From Leucobacter sp. cx-42 (GTDB lineage Bacteria; Actinomycetota; Actinomycetes; Actinomycetales; Microbacteriaceae): a DNA stretch of 64,000 nucleotides. The position numbers were made by a program, and so were the translations under genes. Of this stretch, positions 34,220-43,796 are shown in pieces; position 1 is the stretch's first letter; the number at the start of each line of letters is the position of its first letter. The stretch covers positions 62,001 through 126,000 of the forward strand of contig NZ_JACVMU010000003.1 in the NCBI RefSeq assembly GCF_014529985.1. The letters run 5' to 3'. The notes beneath the pieces were generated by a model. That model saw only the letters and a list, made by a program, of their open reading frames with translations. It did not search any database and had not been told where the DNA came from.

Positions 34220-36253
34220 CTATGCGCGGCGGCGACGTGCCACCAGCACAGTGCCACCGGCCGCGGCAATTGCTGCACCGCCAAGCGCGAGCCACAGCAT
34301 TTCTGCGCCACCGGTACGAGCGAGCGATCCACCATTGTTGGCGGCTACATTAGTGACGGCACCTGTGCCGGCTGCCCCGCCGTTGGAACCTGCACCGTTG
34401 GTGCCAGATCCGCCGCCAGTGCTGCCGCCGTCAGTACCGTTTCCGTTACCGTTACCGCCTTCAGCTCCGTTGCCGCCATTGCCATTACCGCCATTGCCAT
34501 TGCCGCCGTTCTCGTCACTCGTATCAAGTACCAGAGTCGCGGCATTCGTCGTTGCGCTTCCCTCAGAGTTCGTGACAACCGCACGGAAGCGGATACCATC
34601 ATGCGCCTTATTGGCAATGACATTCATGCTCAAACCGTCGGCGGCGACCGACGCAGCCTTATCAATAGAAACCGGCTGCCAGTTTTCGGCGCCCCGTACC
34701 GCAGCGCGTGAAACATTGGCATCTCCTGGCATGTCGACCTGCCATTCGACTGTGGGGTTCGGGAATCCAGTCAGCGAAAGCTCAAACTTCGCGGTTTCAC
34801 CGAGACGTACCTTCACGTCCTTGAGTTCAGCGAGTGTGGGTGCACCGACGTAGCCATAGGCCTCATTAACGATGGGTTCCTGTGCAGCACCGCCGACGGC
34901 CCATTCCGTGGTCACATCAACCTGCGCAGGCGTATGAGCAGGGGCAGTCACTTCCCAGTGAGTCGCATCAATCTGTTCGATATCGGTTGCCGCTTCTCCC
35001 CCGAAGTCGACGCCAGTGACTACCGCTTCCGGGGTATCAAGCGCCACCGGAAGGCCACTGGTCTCGCCGCCAGGGTTCGTACCCCAGAGGTATGCCTCGC
35101 CGTCGTCACCCATCGCGGTAATCGAATACATGCCAGCACGAAGATCGTGCAGCTTCGGGAGGCCCTCAGGCAGGCGTGCTGACGCAGGTTCGTACGGCCT
35201 GTAGCTTTCGTCATAACGCGTCGCAGGGCTATCGCCCCACACGTATAGGAAGCCCTCACTACTCAGCGCTGCACTGAATTCGTTGGAGCCGACGAGCTCC
35301 GCTGCGAACTGCGGCAACGTGGGGGTTGCACGGGTGAAACCATAGACGTCGCTGGTCTTATTTTCAACACCCGCCTGCCCATAAGAGTGACGACCTGTGC
35401 CGGCGCCCCAACCATCTTCCTTAGTGATCAAGGAAGTTCCGGAGCCGTCGCCAAGCGAAGCACTAATGTTCACAACTTTGGTACCGGCAGGAACGTGGTC
35501 ACTTACCAGCAACGCCGGCGTGAGCTGGAGGGCAACGCTGCCGTCGGTCGACAGCGCACCGTACATGCCATTTCCCCAACCGTAGAGTGCGCCCTCGTCG
35601 GTCAGCGCCAGCATGTGCTCGCCACCAGCTGAGATCTTTGCGAACTTCGTAACCCCTGCGGGCATAGTTGCAGCTACCGGGGTGTAGCTCGCGCGCGTTG
35701 TACCCGTGCCAAGCACGCCTTCGGAGTTGACGCCCCAGCCATAAATCAGGCCGTCTTCCGCAAGAACGCTCACGTAGTTTCGTCCGACTCCGACCTGGAC
35801 CGCAGTGACACCTCCTGGCAGCTCAACAGCGGTTGGCACGTCCGCGGTGTCGCTTGTCCCGTTGCCAGCATAGGCGTCCCACACATACACCGTGCCGTCT
35901 TCAGCGATGGCCGCGTTGCCGACCGTTCCAACTGCAATCTGGGTGAACTTCACGCCCTCAGGCGTGGTAATCCGCTGCGGAGAGAGGTTGTCCTCACCAG
36001 CCTGACTATCATTTCCCCAGGTGTACAGCAGACCGTCAGTGGCAAGGCCAAGACCGTGGCTACGACCAGTTTCCACAGACACCCACGTCGGCCCCTGCGG
36101 GACTTCAACAACTACACGTGTTCCACCAGCAGCTGGGCCGGTGTTTGGCAGCAATGGTCCAACTGCGGTCGGTGTGGCCTGAGCTGTTCCTGCGCCGGCT
36201 AGCAGCAATGCTGCGGTGGCACCGGCTACCCAGAAGCCCTTCTTCAAAACCAT
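34220..36253 (-). CDS. RCC1-repeat LAxTG-anchored surface protein
   Basis: 677 residues from ATG 36253; ATG 36265 is directly abutted by GAGGG and so is a poorer start. Signal peptide ending AQA. Residues 45-410 hold about seven RCC1-type blades (SVETGRSHGLGLATDGLLYTWGNDS, VGRNYVSVLAEDGLIYGWGVNSEGVLGTG, ISAGGEHMLALTDEGALYGWGNGMYGAL), forming a beta-propeller. Then an Ig-like domain (AELKDVKVRLGETAKFELSL..VEWQVDM), a long Gly/Asn repeat linker, LARTG, a membrane helix and RRRRA. It should be sortase-anchored and displayed; binding partner unknown. GC-rich spacer region shows perfect GGNGN-type repeats. Confidence 0.85.
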   Translation of the reverse strand: MVLKKGFWVAGATAALLLAGAGTAQATPTAVGPLLPNTGPAAGGTRVVVEVPQGPTWVSVETGRSHGLGLATDGLLYTWGNDSQAGEDNLSPQRITTPEGVKFTQIAVGTVGNAAIAEDGTVYVWDAYAGNGTSDTADVPTAVELPGGVTAVQVGVGRNYVSVLAEDGLIYGWGVNSEGVLGTGTTRASYTPVAATMPAGVTKFAKISAGGEHMLALTDEGALYGWGNGMYGALSTDGSVALQLTPALLVSDHVPAGTKVVNISASLGDGSGTSLITKEDGWGAGTGRHSYGQAGVENKTSDVYGFTRATPTLPQFAAELVGSNEFSAALSSEGFLYVWGDSPATRYDESYRPYEPASARLPEGLPKLHDLRAGMYSITAMGDDGEAYLWGTNPGGETSGLPVALDTPEAVVTGVDFGGEAATDIEQIDATHWEVTAPAHTPAQVDVTTEWAVGGAAQEPIVNEAYGYVGAPTLAELKDVKVRLGETAKFELSLTGFPNPTVEWQVDMPGDANVSRAAVRGAENWQPVSIDKAASVAADGLSMNVIANKAHDGIRFRAVVTNSEGSATTNAATLVLDTSDENGGNGNGGNGNGGNGAEGGNGNGNGTDGGSTGGGSGTNGAGSNGGAAGTGAVTNVAANNGGSLARTGGAEMLWLALGGAAIAAAGGTVLVARRRRA

Positions 36254-36364
36254 GTTCGTAAGCATCCCTCATGTTTGCGGCATAGGCATCACCTTGCTGA
36301 CGGCAAAACCCTTGCAAACGGTATTGGGAAACAACACTGGTTGTCTTGCGAAATGCGCTGTGTT

Positions 36365-36386
36365 CCATGGCGAAAACTCGCCATGG
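36365..36386. repeat. Inverted repeat in intergenic region
   Basis: CCATGGCGA-AAAC-TCGCCATGG, a 9-bp perfect stem about 110 nt upstream of the RCC1 gene start (minus strand). May be an operator for that gene or a hairpin after the cupin gene. Confidence 0.4.
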
Positions 36387-36397
36387 CGCAAATACGA

Positions 36398-36431
36398 CAG
36401 GGGGCCAGCCGCCTCGGCAGCTCGCCCCCTG
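36398..36431 (-). terminator. Probable terminator of cupin gene
   Basis: CAGGGGGC (36398-36405) pairs with GCCCCCTG (36424-36431); on the minus strand the stem is followed by TCGTATTT. It lies just after the cupin stop codon. Confidence 0.5.
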
Positions 36432-36451
36432 AGTTCTGAATGGATATCGAG

Positions 36452-36814
36452 CTACTCGGCGTAGTAGTCGTTTCCGCGTGAGAACTCCACGAAAGTACAA
36501 TCTTCTCCGCCGACCGACCACGCATCATGTCCGGGCGGAAGCAGCATCGCGTCTCCTGCGGAGAACTCTTGATAGGAGCCGTCCTGCATCTCGACGCCAA
36601 GGGTGCCCGCGGTCACGAGCGCGACGTGAGGCAGTTCGCACAGCTCAGTGCCCACCACCGGCTTCAGGTCTTCACTCCACTTCGCGTCAACGTGGAAGGT
36701 CACCTGCGTTACCTCGACACCGTTGAGTTCTGCTGAACGCTTCGAAATACGCCCGTACACAGTGGGCTCGATATCTGCCAGCGTTGCGGTCTGCATGAGC
36801 GGATCAAAAGACAT
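36452..36814 (-). CDS. Small cupin-domain protein
   Basis: 120 residues forming a single conserved beta-barrel cupin: ELPHVALVTAGTLGVEMQDGSYQEFSAGDAMLLPPGHDAWSVGGEDCTFVEF. One His (HDAW) and one Glu/His set remain for metal binding, so the site may be degenerate. It lies 94 nt downstream of putP on the same strand and could be part of the proline locus or separate. Enzymatic role unknown. Confidence 0.75.
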   Translation of the reverse strand: MSFDPLMQTATLADIEPTVYGRISKRSAELNGVEVTQVTFHVDAKWSEDLKPVVGTELCELPHVALVTAGTLGVEMQDGSYQEFSAGDAMLLPPGHDAWSVGGEDCTFVEFSRGNDYYAE

Positions 36815-36907
36815 ATGAACTCCTCTTTGAGTCGGGTGGGATGACAGCTCGAGTCTATGAATCTCCGCCCGACCCTGGGGCCGGATTACGTCAAATGACG
36901 TCGACGT

Positions 36908-38404
36908 CTATCGCTCCCGAGAGGCAACCAGCAGTGCGCCAGTGTCAGTGAACTCCTGTTCGATCTCTGCATCGTGCGTGTACGTGAGCTTGCTCACGAT
37001 GACTGAGACAACCGTTGCCAGGATGAACGCGGGCAGCAGCTCGTACAGCCCAGTGCCCAGCTGCTTCCAGATGAAGACAACGAGCGCGCCTGTCACCATG
37101 CCCGCGATCGCACCCTTGTTCGTGAGCTTGCGCCACAACAGGCTGAGCAACACGATCGGACCGAACGCTGCGCCGAATCCTGCCCAGGCGAACGACACGA
37201 GTCCGAGAATGTTGTCATTCGGGCTGATCGCGAGCAATGCGGCGACGACTGCCACGAGCAGCACGCCGCCTCGACCAAGCACCACCAGGGTCTTCTCGCT
37301 CGGCGCTGGCTTCCGCGCAAGTCGGTAGATGTCTTCGACCAGGGCCGACGAGCACACAATGAGCTGACTCGACAGCGTACTCATAATTGCGGCCAACACT
37401 GCGGCGAGCACGAGACCCGCAACGAGCGGATGCAGCAGCGTCTGAGACATCAACAGCACAACGGTCTCTGGGTTGCCGAGTTCGCCACCGGTCTTTGCGA
37501 AGTAGGCGATACCGACAAGACCACAGACCACGGCGCCAGCCAGCGACAGGAACTGCCAGCTCGTGCCGATGCGACGCGCGCTCGCGGCTTCTGCCGGACT
37601 CCGCAGCGCCATGAACCGCACGATGATGTGCGGCTGCCCAAAGTACCCGAGTCCCCATGCCAGGCCTGAAACGACGATGAGGGTGGCGGCGCTTGCGCCG
37701 AGATCCGCGCCCCCGAAGATGGCCAGATTGCTTGCGCCAACAGACTCAACGATGGTTGCGGTCTCACTGAGGCCGCCGATGTTGATGATGGCGATGATCG
37801 GAACAACGATGAGAGCGACAACCATCATCAGGCCCTGGACCACGTCCGTGAGGGAGGCGCCGAGGAATCCACCGAAGAGCGTGTACGCGAGCGTCACGAC
37901 GGTGACGAGCAGCATGCCAATGATGTAGTCGCCGCCGAATGCACTCTCGAAGAAGACGCCGCCAGCTACCATGCCGCTCGATGCGTAAATGGTGAAGAAC
38001 ACCAGAATGATGACACTCGAGACGATACGGAGCACGTGCGTCTTGTCGCGCAATCGATTCTCGAAGAGGCTCGGAATGGTGATCGAGTTTCGCGAGACCT
38101 CGCTATAGGCACGGAGCCGTGGCGCAACGATTCGCCAATTGAGATAGGAGCCGATGAGCAGGCCTACCGCGATCCACCCCTCGATGAGTCCCGTTGCGTA
38201 GATTGCTCCGGGAAGACCCATAATGAGCCAGCCCGACATGTCAGATGCACCTGCGCTGAGTGCCGCAACCCAGGGTGGGAGTCCGCGGCCTGCGAGCATG
38301 TAGCCCTCGTGCGAACTCGTCTTGCGGAATGCGAGGAAGCCAATCAATAGCATCAGCGCGAAGTACAGCCCGAGGGCAATGTACAGGTATATCTGGTCGG
38401 ACAT
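36908..38404 (-). CDS. putP: Sodium/proline symporter
   Basis: 498 residues from ATG 38404 (AAAGGTG upstream), twelve to thirteen helices of the sodium:solute symporter family. Motifs ASDMSGWLIMGLPGAIYATGL, GLAWGLGYFGQPHIIVRFMA and STLSSQLIVCSSALVEDIYR fit PutP. It lies 58 nt after putA on the same strand, so proline uptake and catabolism are likely coexpressed. Confidence 0.9.
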   Translation of the reverse strand: MSDQIYLYIALGLYFALMLLIGFLAFRKTSSHEGYMLAGRGLPPWVAALSAGASDMSGWLIMGLPGAIYATGLIEGWIAVGLLIGSYLNWRIVAPRLRAYSEVSRNSITIPSLFENRLRDKTHVLRIVSSVIILVFFTIYASSGMVAGGVFFESAFGGDYIIGMLLVTVVTLAYTLFGGFLGASLTDVVQGLMMVVALIVVPIIAIINIGGLSETATIVESVGASNLAIFGGADLGASAATLIVVSGLAWGLGYFGQPHIIVRFMALRSPAEAASARRIGTSWQFLSLAGAVVCGLVGIAYFAKTGGELGNPETVVLLMSQTLLHPLVAGLVLAAVLAAIMSTLSSQLIVCSSALVEDIYRLARKPAPSEKTLVVLGRGGVLLVAVVAALLAISPNDNILGLVSFAWAGFGAAFGPIVLLSLLWRKLTNKGAIAGMVTGALVVFIWKQLGTGLYELLPAFILATVVSVIVSKLTYTHDAEIEQEFTDTGALLVASRER

Positions 38405-38462
38405 CGTTGTCACCTTTCTAGGGTTTGCCGTGCGGCCGACGGTGGCCGACCGCACGACCGTG

Positions 38463-41400
38463 TTAGATCACGTTTTCTGAGAACTTGTATGGTGTGCCGA
38501 AGCGGTGTGCAGTGAGGGAGACCGCCTGTTCACGGAGGAACGGCAGCATCTCCACGCGACCAGCTGACACCGGCGGATTCCCGTACACGGCGATGTCAGG
38601 CTTACCGTCCGATGCCGCGGTGATCTCGGCAAGCGCCGCCTCACGCGATGGCCCGGCGACGAGCCTGATACGGCACCCGGCCGAAGGCCCTTCAACCGCA
38701 GCGATCGAGGCGACTCGCTGCTGCCAGCTACTGCCGCTCTCTACGACCACGGTGATCCGTGCCGCTTGAAGTGTTGCGCGCACAGGGGCTGGAAGTTCGG
38801 CCTCAGCACTTACCAATGGGAGGGATTTGGCGGCGAGCGCCGCACCAAGCACGCGCATTGTGTGCGCAGTTGACGCGTCACCTGTAATGCGTATCAGGAC
38901 GTGATCGTGTGGGAGATAGCGCAGAATGTTCCGTTCCGCTTGTAGCCCCGACTCATCGTGGGTGACCCCAAACTCACTCGCGAGCGCTGCTGCATCAGAG
39001 CTGAACGCAGACCGGAGCCAAACGTGATCAGATTCGCTTGTCGAGCTGCCAGCGGTCGCTATGGCAACGGCGGCGCGATGCAGTTGGGAGACAACTGGAG
39101 ACAGCGGGAGGTCTTTCTCGTTCACCGGAGCGTCTTCCCAGGCGCCAAGTCCGTGCAGGTAATTCGGGCCACCGGCCTTCGTGCCCGCACCAATGGCTGA
39201 CTTCTTCCATCCGCCGAATGACTGGCGTCGTACGATCGCGCCGGTGATCCCGCGGTTTACGTACAGGTTTCCCGCCTCGACACGGTCGAGCCAGGTCGCG
39301 AGTTCATCGGCATCGAGCGAATGCAAGCCACTCGTCAGGCCATAATCAGTTGCATTCACCAGGTCGATTGCTTCGTCAAGGGTCTTCGCGGTCATGATGC
39401 CGAGAATTGGACCAAAGTACTCGGTGAGGTGGAATTCACTGCCCGGCTGCACGCCGTCGCGCACACCGGGGCTCCAGAGTCGATGTTCACCGTTGCGATC
39501 GCGTGCGAGCGGGCTCTCGGTTGCGACCGGCTCAGGCTGAATAAGCCACCGCTCCCCCGCGCCAAGCTTCGTCAGACCGCGCAGCAGTTTGCCCGCCGGC
39601 GCGGTAATCACCGGGCCCATCTGCGTGCCCAGATGTTCCGGAGTGCCGACGTGCAAAGATTCGATATCGTCGAGCAGCTGCCCGCGGAAGCGCTTCGAAT
39701 CAGCCACTGAGCCCACGAGCACCACGAGCGATGCCGCTGAACACTTCTGACCAGCGTGCCCGAATGCGGACTGTGCGACGTCACGCGCTGCCAGGTCGAG
39801 ATCTGCGTTTGGCGTCACGATGATCGCGTTCTTGCCGCTCGTCTCAGCGAGCACCTGCATGTCTTTCCGGAACCCGCGGAACTTCACCGCTGTCTCGTAT
39901 GCGCCTGTCAGAATGACCCGCTCAACCCGGTCATCTGCGACCAGCACGCTCCCAAGCTCTCGCTCATCGAACTGCACCAACTGCAGCACATCGCGTGGCA
40001 CCCCGGCTTCCCACAGCGCTTCCGTCATGACGGCGCCTGATCGCGCGGCGGTTGCGGCTGGCTTCAGGATGACGGCAGATCCCGCAGCAAGCGCAGCAAA
40101 TGTTCCACCGGCTGAGATGGCAACCGGGAAGTTCCATGGCGGAATCACCGCAGTCACCTTGCTCGGAATGAACGTCGCACCGTCAACGTTTTCGATCTGC
40201 TGCCCGAGCATCGCGTAGTAGTTCGCAAAGTCGATCGCCTCAGACACCTCGGGGTCGCCCTGATCAAGGGTCTTGCCGCATTCAGCACCCATAACCTCGA
40301 GCAGGTCTCCGCGGCGCCGTTCCAGGAACTCTCCCGCACGAATCAGGATCCGTGCCCGTTCGTCTGCGCCAAGCGCCTGCCAGCCGGCAGCGGCCTGCTC
40401 ACTGCGGTCGATGACATATTCAACGGCAGCTGCGTCCTTCAGCGTTGACGCGTCAACGAGATCGACGCCGAGTGTTGACGCGGTCATGCGACCCGCGATC
40501 TTTGCGCCCCATTCGCGATTGCCTGGGAGATCAGCGTCGGAGTCAGGGACGTTGTCGAAATGCCCCAGTCGTCCGGCCTGTACGCGGGTCGCAATACGTG
40601 CCTCAAGTTCGGCCTCATCGAACTCGCGTCGGTCCTGCGTACGGTTCGGGGCGGGGACCCGATAATTCTTGTCATTTCCATCTGCGGTAATAGCTTCGAG
40701 CGCTTCGAGGGAGGCCCTGAAACGTGCTTTCTCTCGGTCAAACAAGGTCTTGTTGTGATCAAGTTCGAACACTGCCGACATGAAGTTCTCCGGGCTTGCG
40801 CCTTCTTCCAGTCGACGAATCAGATATGCAATCGCGACGTCAAACTCCTGCGGGTGCACGACCGGCGTGTACAGCAGGAGCGATCCGACTTCGCGGCGAA
40901 CGGCCTCTGCCTGGCCGGTGGCCATGCCGAGCAACATCTCGAATTCGATGCCAGACTCGGCGCCACGTTCCTTCGCCAACAGCCATGCGAGCGCAATGTC
41001 GAAGAGGTTGTGGCCTGCGACTCCCACACGCACGTGACGCACACGTTCTGGCGTGAGTGCGTAGTCGAGCACGGCTTTGTAGCTCGTATCCGAAGCTTGT
41101 TTGGTGTCCCACGTTGCGGTGGGCCAGCCGTGAATCTCCGCTTCAACGTGTTCCATTGGCAGGTTGGCGCCCTTCACCACCCGAACCTTGATGGGTGCGC
41201 CACCGCGCGCAACACGATCCGCCGACCAAGATTGGAGACGCATCATCGCAGCAAGCGCATCTGGGAGGTACGCCTGGAGCACGATACCGGCCTCAAGCGT
41301 GAGGAACTCAGGACGGTCGAGCAACCTGGTGAAGACCGCGATGGTGAGGTCGAGGTCTTTGTACTCCTCCATGTCAAGGTTGATGAACTTGTGTGGGACC

Positions 41401-42032
41401 GCTGCGGCGGCCCGCTCAAACAACGGCCTCAGTTGCTGCTCGATCTGCTCAACTGCTTCATCGAAGGCCCAGTGATTGTGTGGGGCGACCGTCGAAGACA
41501 CCTTGATCGAAACGTAGTCAACGTCGTTCCGCGCTAGCAGCGTGTGCGTGCCCGCCAGACGGCGCGCAGCCTCGCGCTCACCGAGAATCGCCTCACCCAA
41601 GAGATTGATGTTCAGGCGAACACCCTCGCGCTTAATCTTTGCAATCGCGGGGCCGAGCTTTGCTTCGCTCGCATCGATGATGAGGTGACTCACCATGCGG
41701 CGCAGAACGCTGCGCGCGATCGGGACGACGACTCCCGGCATAGGCTTCGCCAGTGCTCCACCGAGCGAAATAGCCGCCCGCAATGGAGCCGGGAGGAACT
41801 GTGGGGTGAGGGGCGTCAACTCATTGAGCTTCTTCGCCGCAGCGTTGAGGTCTTCCGGCCGTACCACGCCGTCAACAAATCCGACAGTGAATTCAAGCCC
41901 ATTCGGGTCTCGGAGCACCCCGGCCAACCGCTCTGCTGAGGGGTCTGTGGGGAAGGCTGCGGCTTCCCTGATCCACCGCTCCACAAGCGCGATTGCGGAG
42001 TCGGCGAGGTCCTGGGGACGGATGTTGTTCAT
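38463..42032 (-). CDS. putA: Bifunctional proline dehydrogenase / glutamate-semialdehyde dehydrogenase
   Basis: 1189 residues. N-terminal PRODH barrel (residues about 75-460; KVSSTVAPHNHWAFDEAVEQ, FINLDMEEYKDLDLTI, VVKGANLPMEHVEAEIHGWP), then an aldehyde dehydrogenase (about 480-1010) with Glu in LAETSGKNAIIV and catalytic Cys near 762 in GHAGQKCSAASLV. A C-terminal ~170-residue ALDH-like/trimer tail follows. It lacks the ribbon-helix-helix DNA-binding N-terminus of the autoregulating enterobacterial PutA, matching the separate LysR regulator next door. Oxidises proline to glutamate using FAD and NAD. ATG 42032 has GAAAGG upstream. Confidence 0.93.
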   Translation of the reverse strand: MNNIRPQDLADSAIALVERWIREAAAFPTDPSAERLAGVLRDPNGLEFTVGFVDGVVRPEDLNAAAKKLNELTPLTPQFLPAPLRAAISLGGALAKPMPGVVVPIARSVLRRMVSHLIIDASEAKLGPAIAKIKREGVRLNINLLGEAILGEREAARRLAGTHTLLARNDVDYVSIKVSSTVAPHNHWAFDEAVEQIEQQLRPLFERAAAAVPHKFINLDMEEYKDLDLTIAVFTRLLDRPEFLTLEAGIVLQAYLPDALAAMMRLQSWSADRVARGGAPIKVRVVKGANLPMEHVEAEIHGWPTATWDTKQASDTSYKAVLDYALTPERVRHVRVGVAGHNLFDIALAWLLAKERGAESGIEFEMLLGMATGQAEAVRREVGSLLLYTPVVHPQEFDVAIAYLIRRLEEGASPENFMSAVFELDHNKTLFDREKARFRASLEALEAITADGNDKNYRVPAPNRTQDRREFDEAELEARIATRVQAGRLGHFDNVPDSDADLPGNREWGAKIAGRMTASTLGVDLVDASTLKDAAAVEYVIDRSEQAAAGWQALGADERARILIRAGEFLERRRGDLLEVMGAECGKTLDQGDPEVSEAIDFANYYAMLGQQIENVDGATFIPSKVTAVIPPWNFPVAISAGGTFAALAAGSAVILKPAATAARSGAVMTEALWEAGVPRDVLQLVQFDERELGSVLVADDRVERVILTGAYETAVKFRGFRKDMQVLAETSGKNAIIVTPNADLDLAARDVAQSAFGHAGQKCSAASLVVLVGSVADSKRFRGQLLDDIESLHVGTPEHLGTQMGPVITAPAGKLLRGLTKLGAGERWLIQPEPVATESPLARDRNGEHRLWSPGVRDGVQPGSEFHLTEYFGPILGIMTAKTLDEAIDLVNATDYGLTSGLHSLDADELATWLDRVEAGNLYVNRGITGAIVRRQSFGGWKKSAIGAGTKAGGPNYLHGLGAWEDAPVNEKDLPLSPVVSQLHRAAVAIATAGSSTSESDHVWLRSAFSSDAAALASEFGVTHDESGLQAERNILRYLPHDHVLIRITGDASTAHTMRVLGAALAAKSLPLVSAEAELPAPVRATLQAARITVVVESGSSWQQRVASIAAVEGPSAGCRIRLVAGPSREAALAEITAASDGKPDIAVYGNPPVSAGRVEMLPFLREQAVSLTAHRFGTPYKFSENVI

Positions 42033-42127
42033 TCAAGGCCTTTCTTGAACACTGCGCGGCAGCTTTGCCGGCTCTGTTAGGTATAGCCAGTGTGGGCAGT
42101 GGTGATGCGGAAGTACAGCAACAGAAT

Positions 42128-42156
42128 CTTTAGAATAAAGTGAAGAAAAACTTCAC
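42128..42156. promoter_or_regulatory. LysR box in putA/lysR divergent promoter
   Basis: GTGAAGAAAAACTTCAC (42140-42156) is a perfect 6-bp dyad of T-N11-A form, immediately before the LysR ribosome site; CTTTAGAATAAAG (42128-42140) is a second adjoining dyad. Likely recognition and activation sites of the LysR protein encoded at 42178. Confidence 0.65.
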
Positions 42157-42177
42157 GATGCGGTGAAAGGTATTGCT

Positions 42178-43092
42178 GTGCTTGAGATCAAGAGGCTTCG
42201 GCTGCTCTGGGAACTCCATGCCCGAGGGACCATTTCGTCGGTTGCTTTGGCGCTCAATTTCAGTCCGTCTGCCGTTTCGCAGCAGCTCGGCATCCTCGAA
42301 CGCGAGGTTGGCGTCCAGTTATTACGACGTGTTGGGCGCTCACTCGAGCTCACGCCAGCGGGCGAAGTCCTCGTTGCCGAAACCGAAGCGCTCCTCGCGG
42401 GACTCGAGCAGGCAGAGGCCGCCATGCAGCGTGTGCGCGACGAGGTCATCGGCACGATCCGCGTTGCCACCTTCCAGACCGCGATGCTCACGGTCATCCC
42501 CGGCGCGCTCCGACGCATCCGGGCAGCTCACCCGGAGCTTCGCGTCGAGGTCATGCAATACGAACCAGGAGCCGCGCTGCAAGAAACCTGGGCTCGCGGC
42601 TTCGATCTGGTGATTGCCGAGCAGTACCCCGATCATTCCGCCGCCCACTTCACAGGGCTCGATCGTGTGGACCTCACGAGCGACCCGATCCGCCTCGGAA
42701 TCCCACCGCTCGGGGCGGCTGGCGGGCGTTACGATCACGTGGCAGGGATCGCGGATCTCACCACAGCCGCATGGGTCATGGAACCGCAGGGCGCAGCGAC
42801 AAGACACTGGGCTGAACAGGCCTGCCGTCAGGTTGGATTCGAGCCAGATGTCCGTTTCGAGACCGCGGATCTGCAGGCGCACCAGCGGCTCATCGAAGCT
42901 GGTGAGGCGGTAGCGTTGCTCCCAGGTCTCGCACGAGTCGGCGCCGACACTCAGATGCGAATGCTCGATCTCCCAGGATCGCCAACTCGCACTATTTTCA
43001 CGGCTGCTCGGAAGTCACGGGCGCAGAGTCCCGCGTTGCAGGCCGTGCGTACGGCGCTGGCGGCCGAGGCAAACTACCTGGTGTTCGAGTGA
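42178..43092 (+). CDS. LysR-family regulator, probable activator of putA-putP
   Basis: 304 residues from GTG 42178 with GAAAGG 7 nt upstream. HTH in residues 1-60 (LWELHARGTISSVALALNF, SAVSQQLGILEREVG), effector domain from about 88 (GTIRVATFQTAMLTVIPGAL). Divergent from putA; a LysR-type dyad lies in the shared 145-nt promoter. The role as proline-responsive activator is inferred from position. Confidence 0.85.
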   Translation: MLEIKRLRLLWELHARGTISSVALALNFSPSAVSQQLGILEREVGVQLLRRVGRSLELTPAGEVLVAETEALLAGLEQAEAAMQRVRDEVIGTIRVATFQTAMLTVIPGALRRIRAAHPELRVEVMQYEPGAALQETWARGFDLVIAEQYPDHSAAHFTGLDRVDLTSDPIRLGIPPLGAAGGRYDHVAGIADLTTAAWVMEPQGAATRHWAEQACRQVGFEPDVRFETADLQAHQRLIEAGEAVALLPGLARVGADTQMRMLDLPGSPTRTIFTAARKSRAQSPALQAVRTALAAEANYLVFE

Positions 43093-43205
43093 TGGCGTCG
43101 GCTGTTTCCCACTTGTCGTAATTCTTGTCATTCTGGTCGTATTAGTGGCACCATCGAGGCACGGCCTGTGTGCTTCACTGCAGCAGGACAACCGAGAGGA
43201 TCTCC

Positions 43206-43562
43206 TTGACGAACAGAAATCGTGTCATTCTGGGCAATCATTCGGTGACGATCGTGCCATGCGGCATGGATGCCTTTTGGGGCCTGCGTCGCTCAATCGC
43301 AATCCCCTACGCCGACATCGACTCTGTCCACGCGGATCAGAAGCGGTACCCACTCGGATTCGCCACCCGCATCGGCCTCGACATCGGTGCAAAGCGTGTG
43401 GGTACATTCTTCCGCGACGGCGAAAAGATGTACTTCAACGTCTCTGGGTTCGGTCCGTCGCTGCGGTTCGAGCTGAAGCCGGGAGCTGATTTCGCACGCG
43501 TCGTGCTCACTGTGCAGGACGCTGACGCACTCGCGGCGCGGATCAGGGAGCGTCTCGGCTAG
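43206..43562 (+). CDS. Small PH-domain-like hypothetical protein
   Basis: 118 residues from TTG 43206, chosen because GAGAGG lies 6-8 nt upstream and the sequence before it does not look like protein. A single beta-rich domain (VILGNHSVTIVPCG, RSIAIPYADIDSVHADQ, KMYFNVSGFGPSLRFEL) ending in a helix resembles bacterial PH domains. Cytoplasmic, function unknown. Alone between the LysR gene and the accessory patch. Confidence 0.55.
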   Translation: MTNRNRVILGNHSVTIVPCGMDAFWGLRRSIAIPYADIDSVHADQKRYPLGFATRIGLDIGAKRVGTFFRDGEKMYFNVSGFGPSLRFELKPGADFARVVLTVQDADALAARIRERLG

Positions 43563-43796
43563 CTCTCTGCTTATCCGCAGCCCTAGTCGAAGCCGACATG
43601 GGCCGCGAGTGGTAACGTCCTGCCCAGAGTATTCGTGCATAGATGCAGAACAACGAGGTTCAACAATAAACCGGTAGCCGGAAACTATCAGCAGCTAACC
43701 AATTCTGTACCGCAAGGTGTCCCTTAAAGCATTGTTATAGAGGGCGTCCGCCTACGGCGTGGTAGTAGCACTACAGCGCGGGCCTTCCAAGTACGG
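43563..43796. other. Intergenic region at the edge of the accessory patch
   Basis: About 230 nt with no coding frame, no tRNA and no strong hairpin; a GGGCGTCCGCCTACGGCG stretch near 43743 is the only structured part. Composition becomes less GC-rich from here to about 46.9 kb. Confidence 0.4.

Noticed and set aside
40560-41537. Long frame antisense to putA
   Set aside because: Shadow of a well-conserved gene; the composition is unlike real protein.
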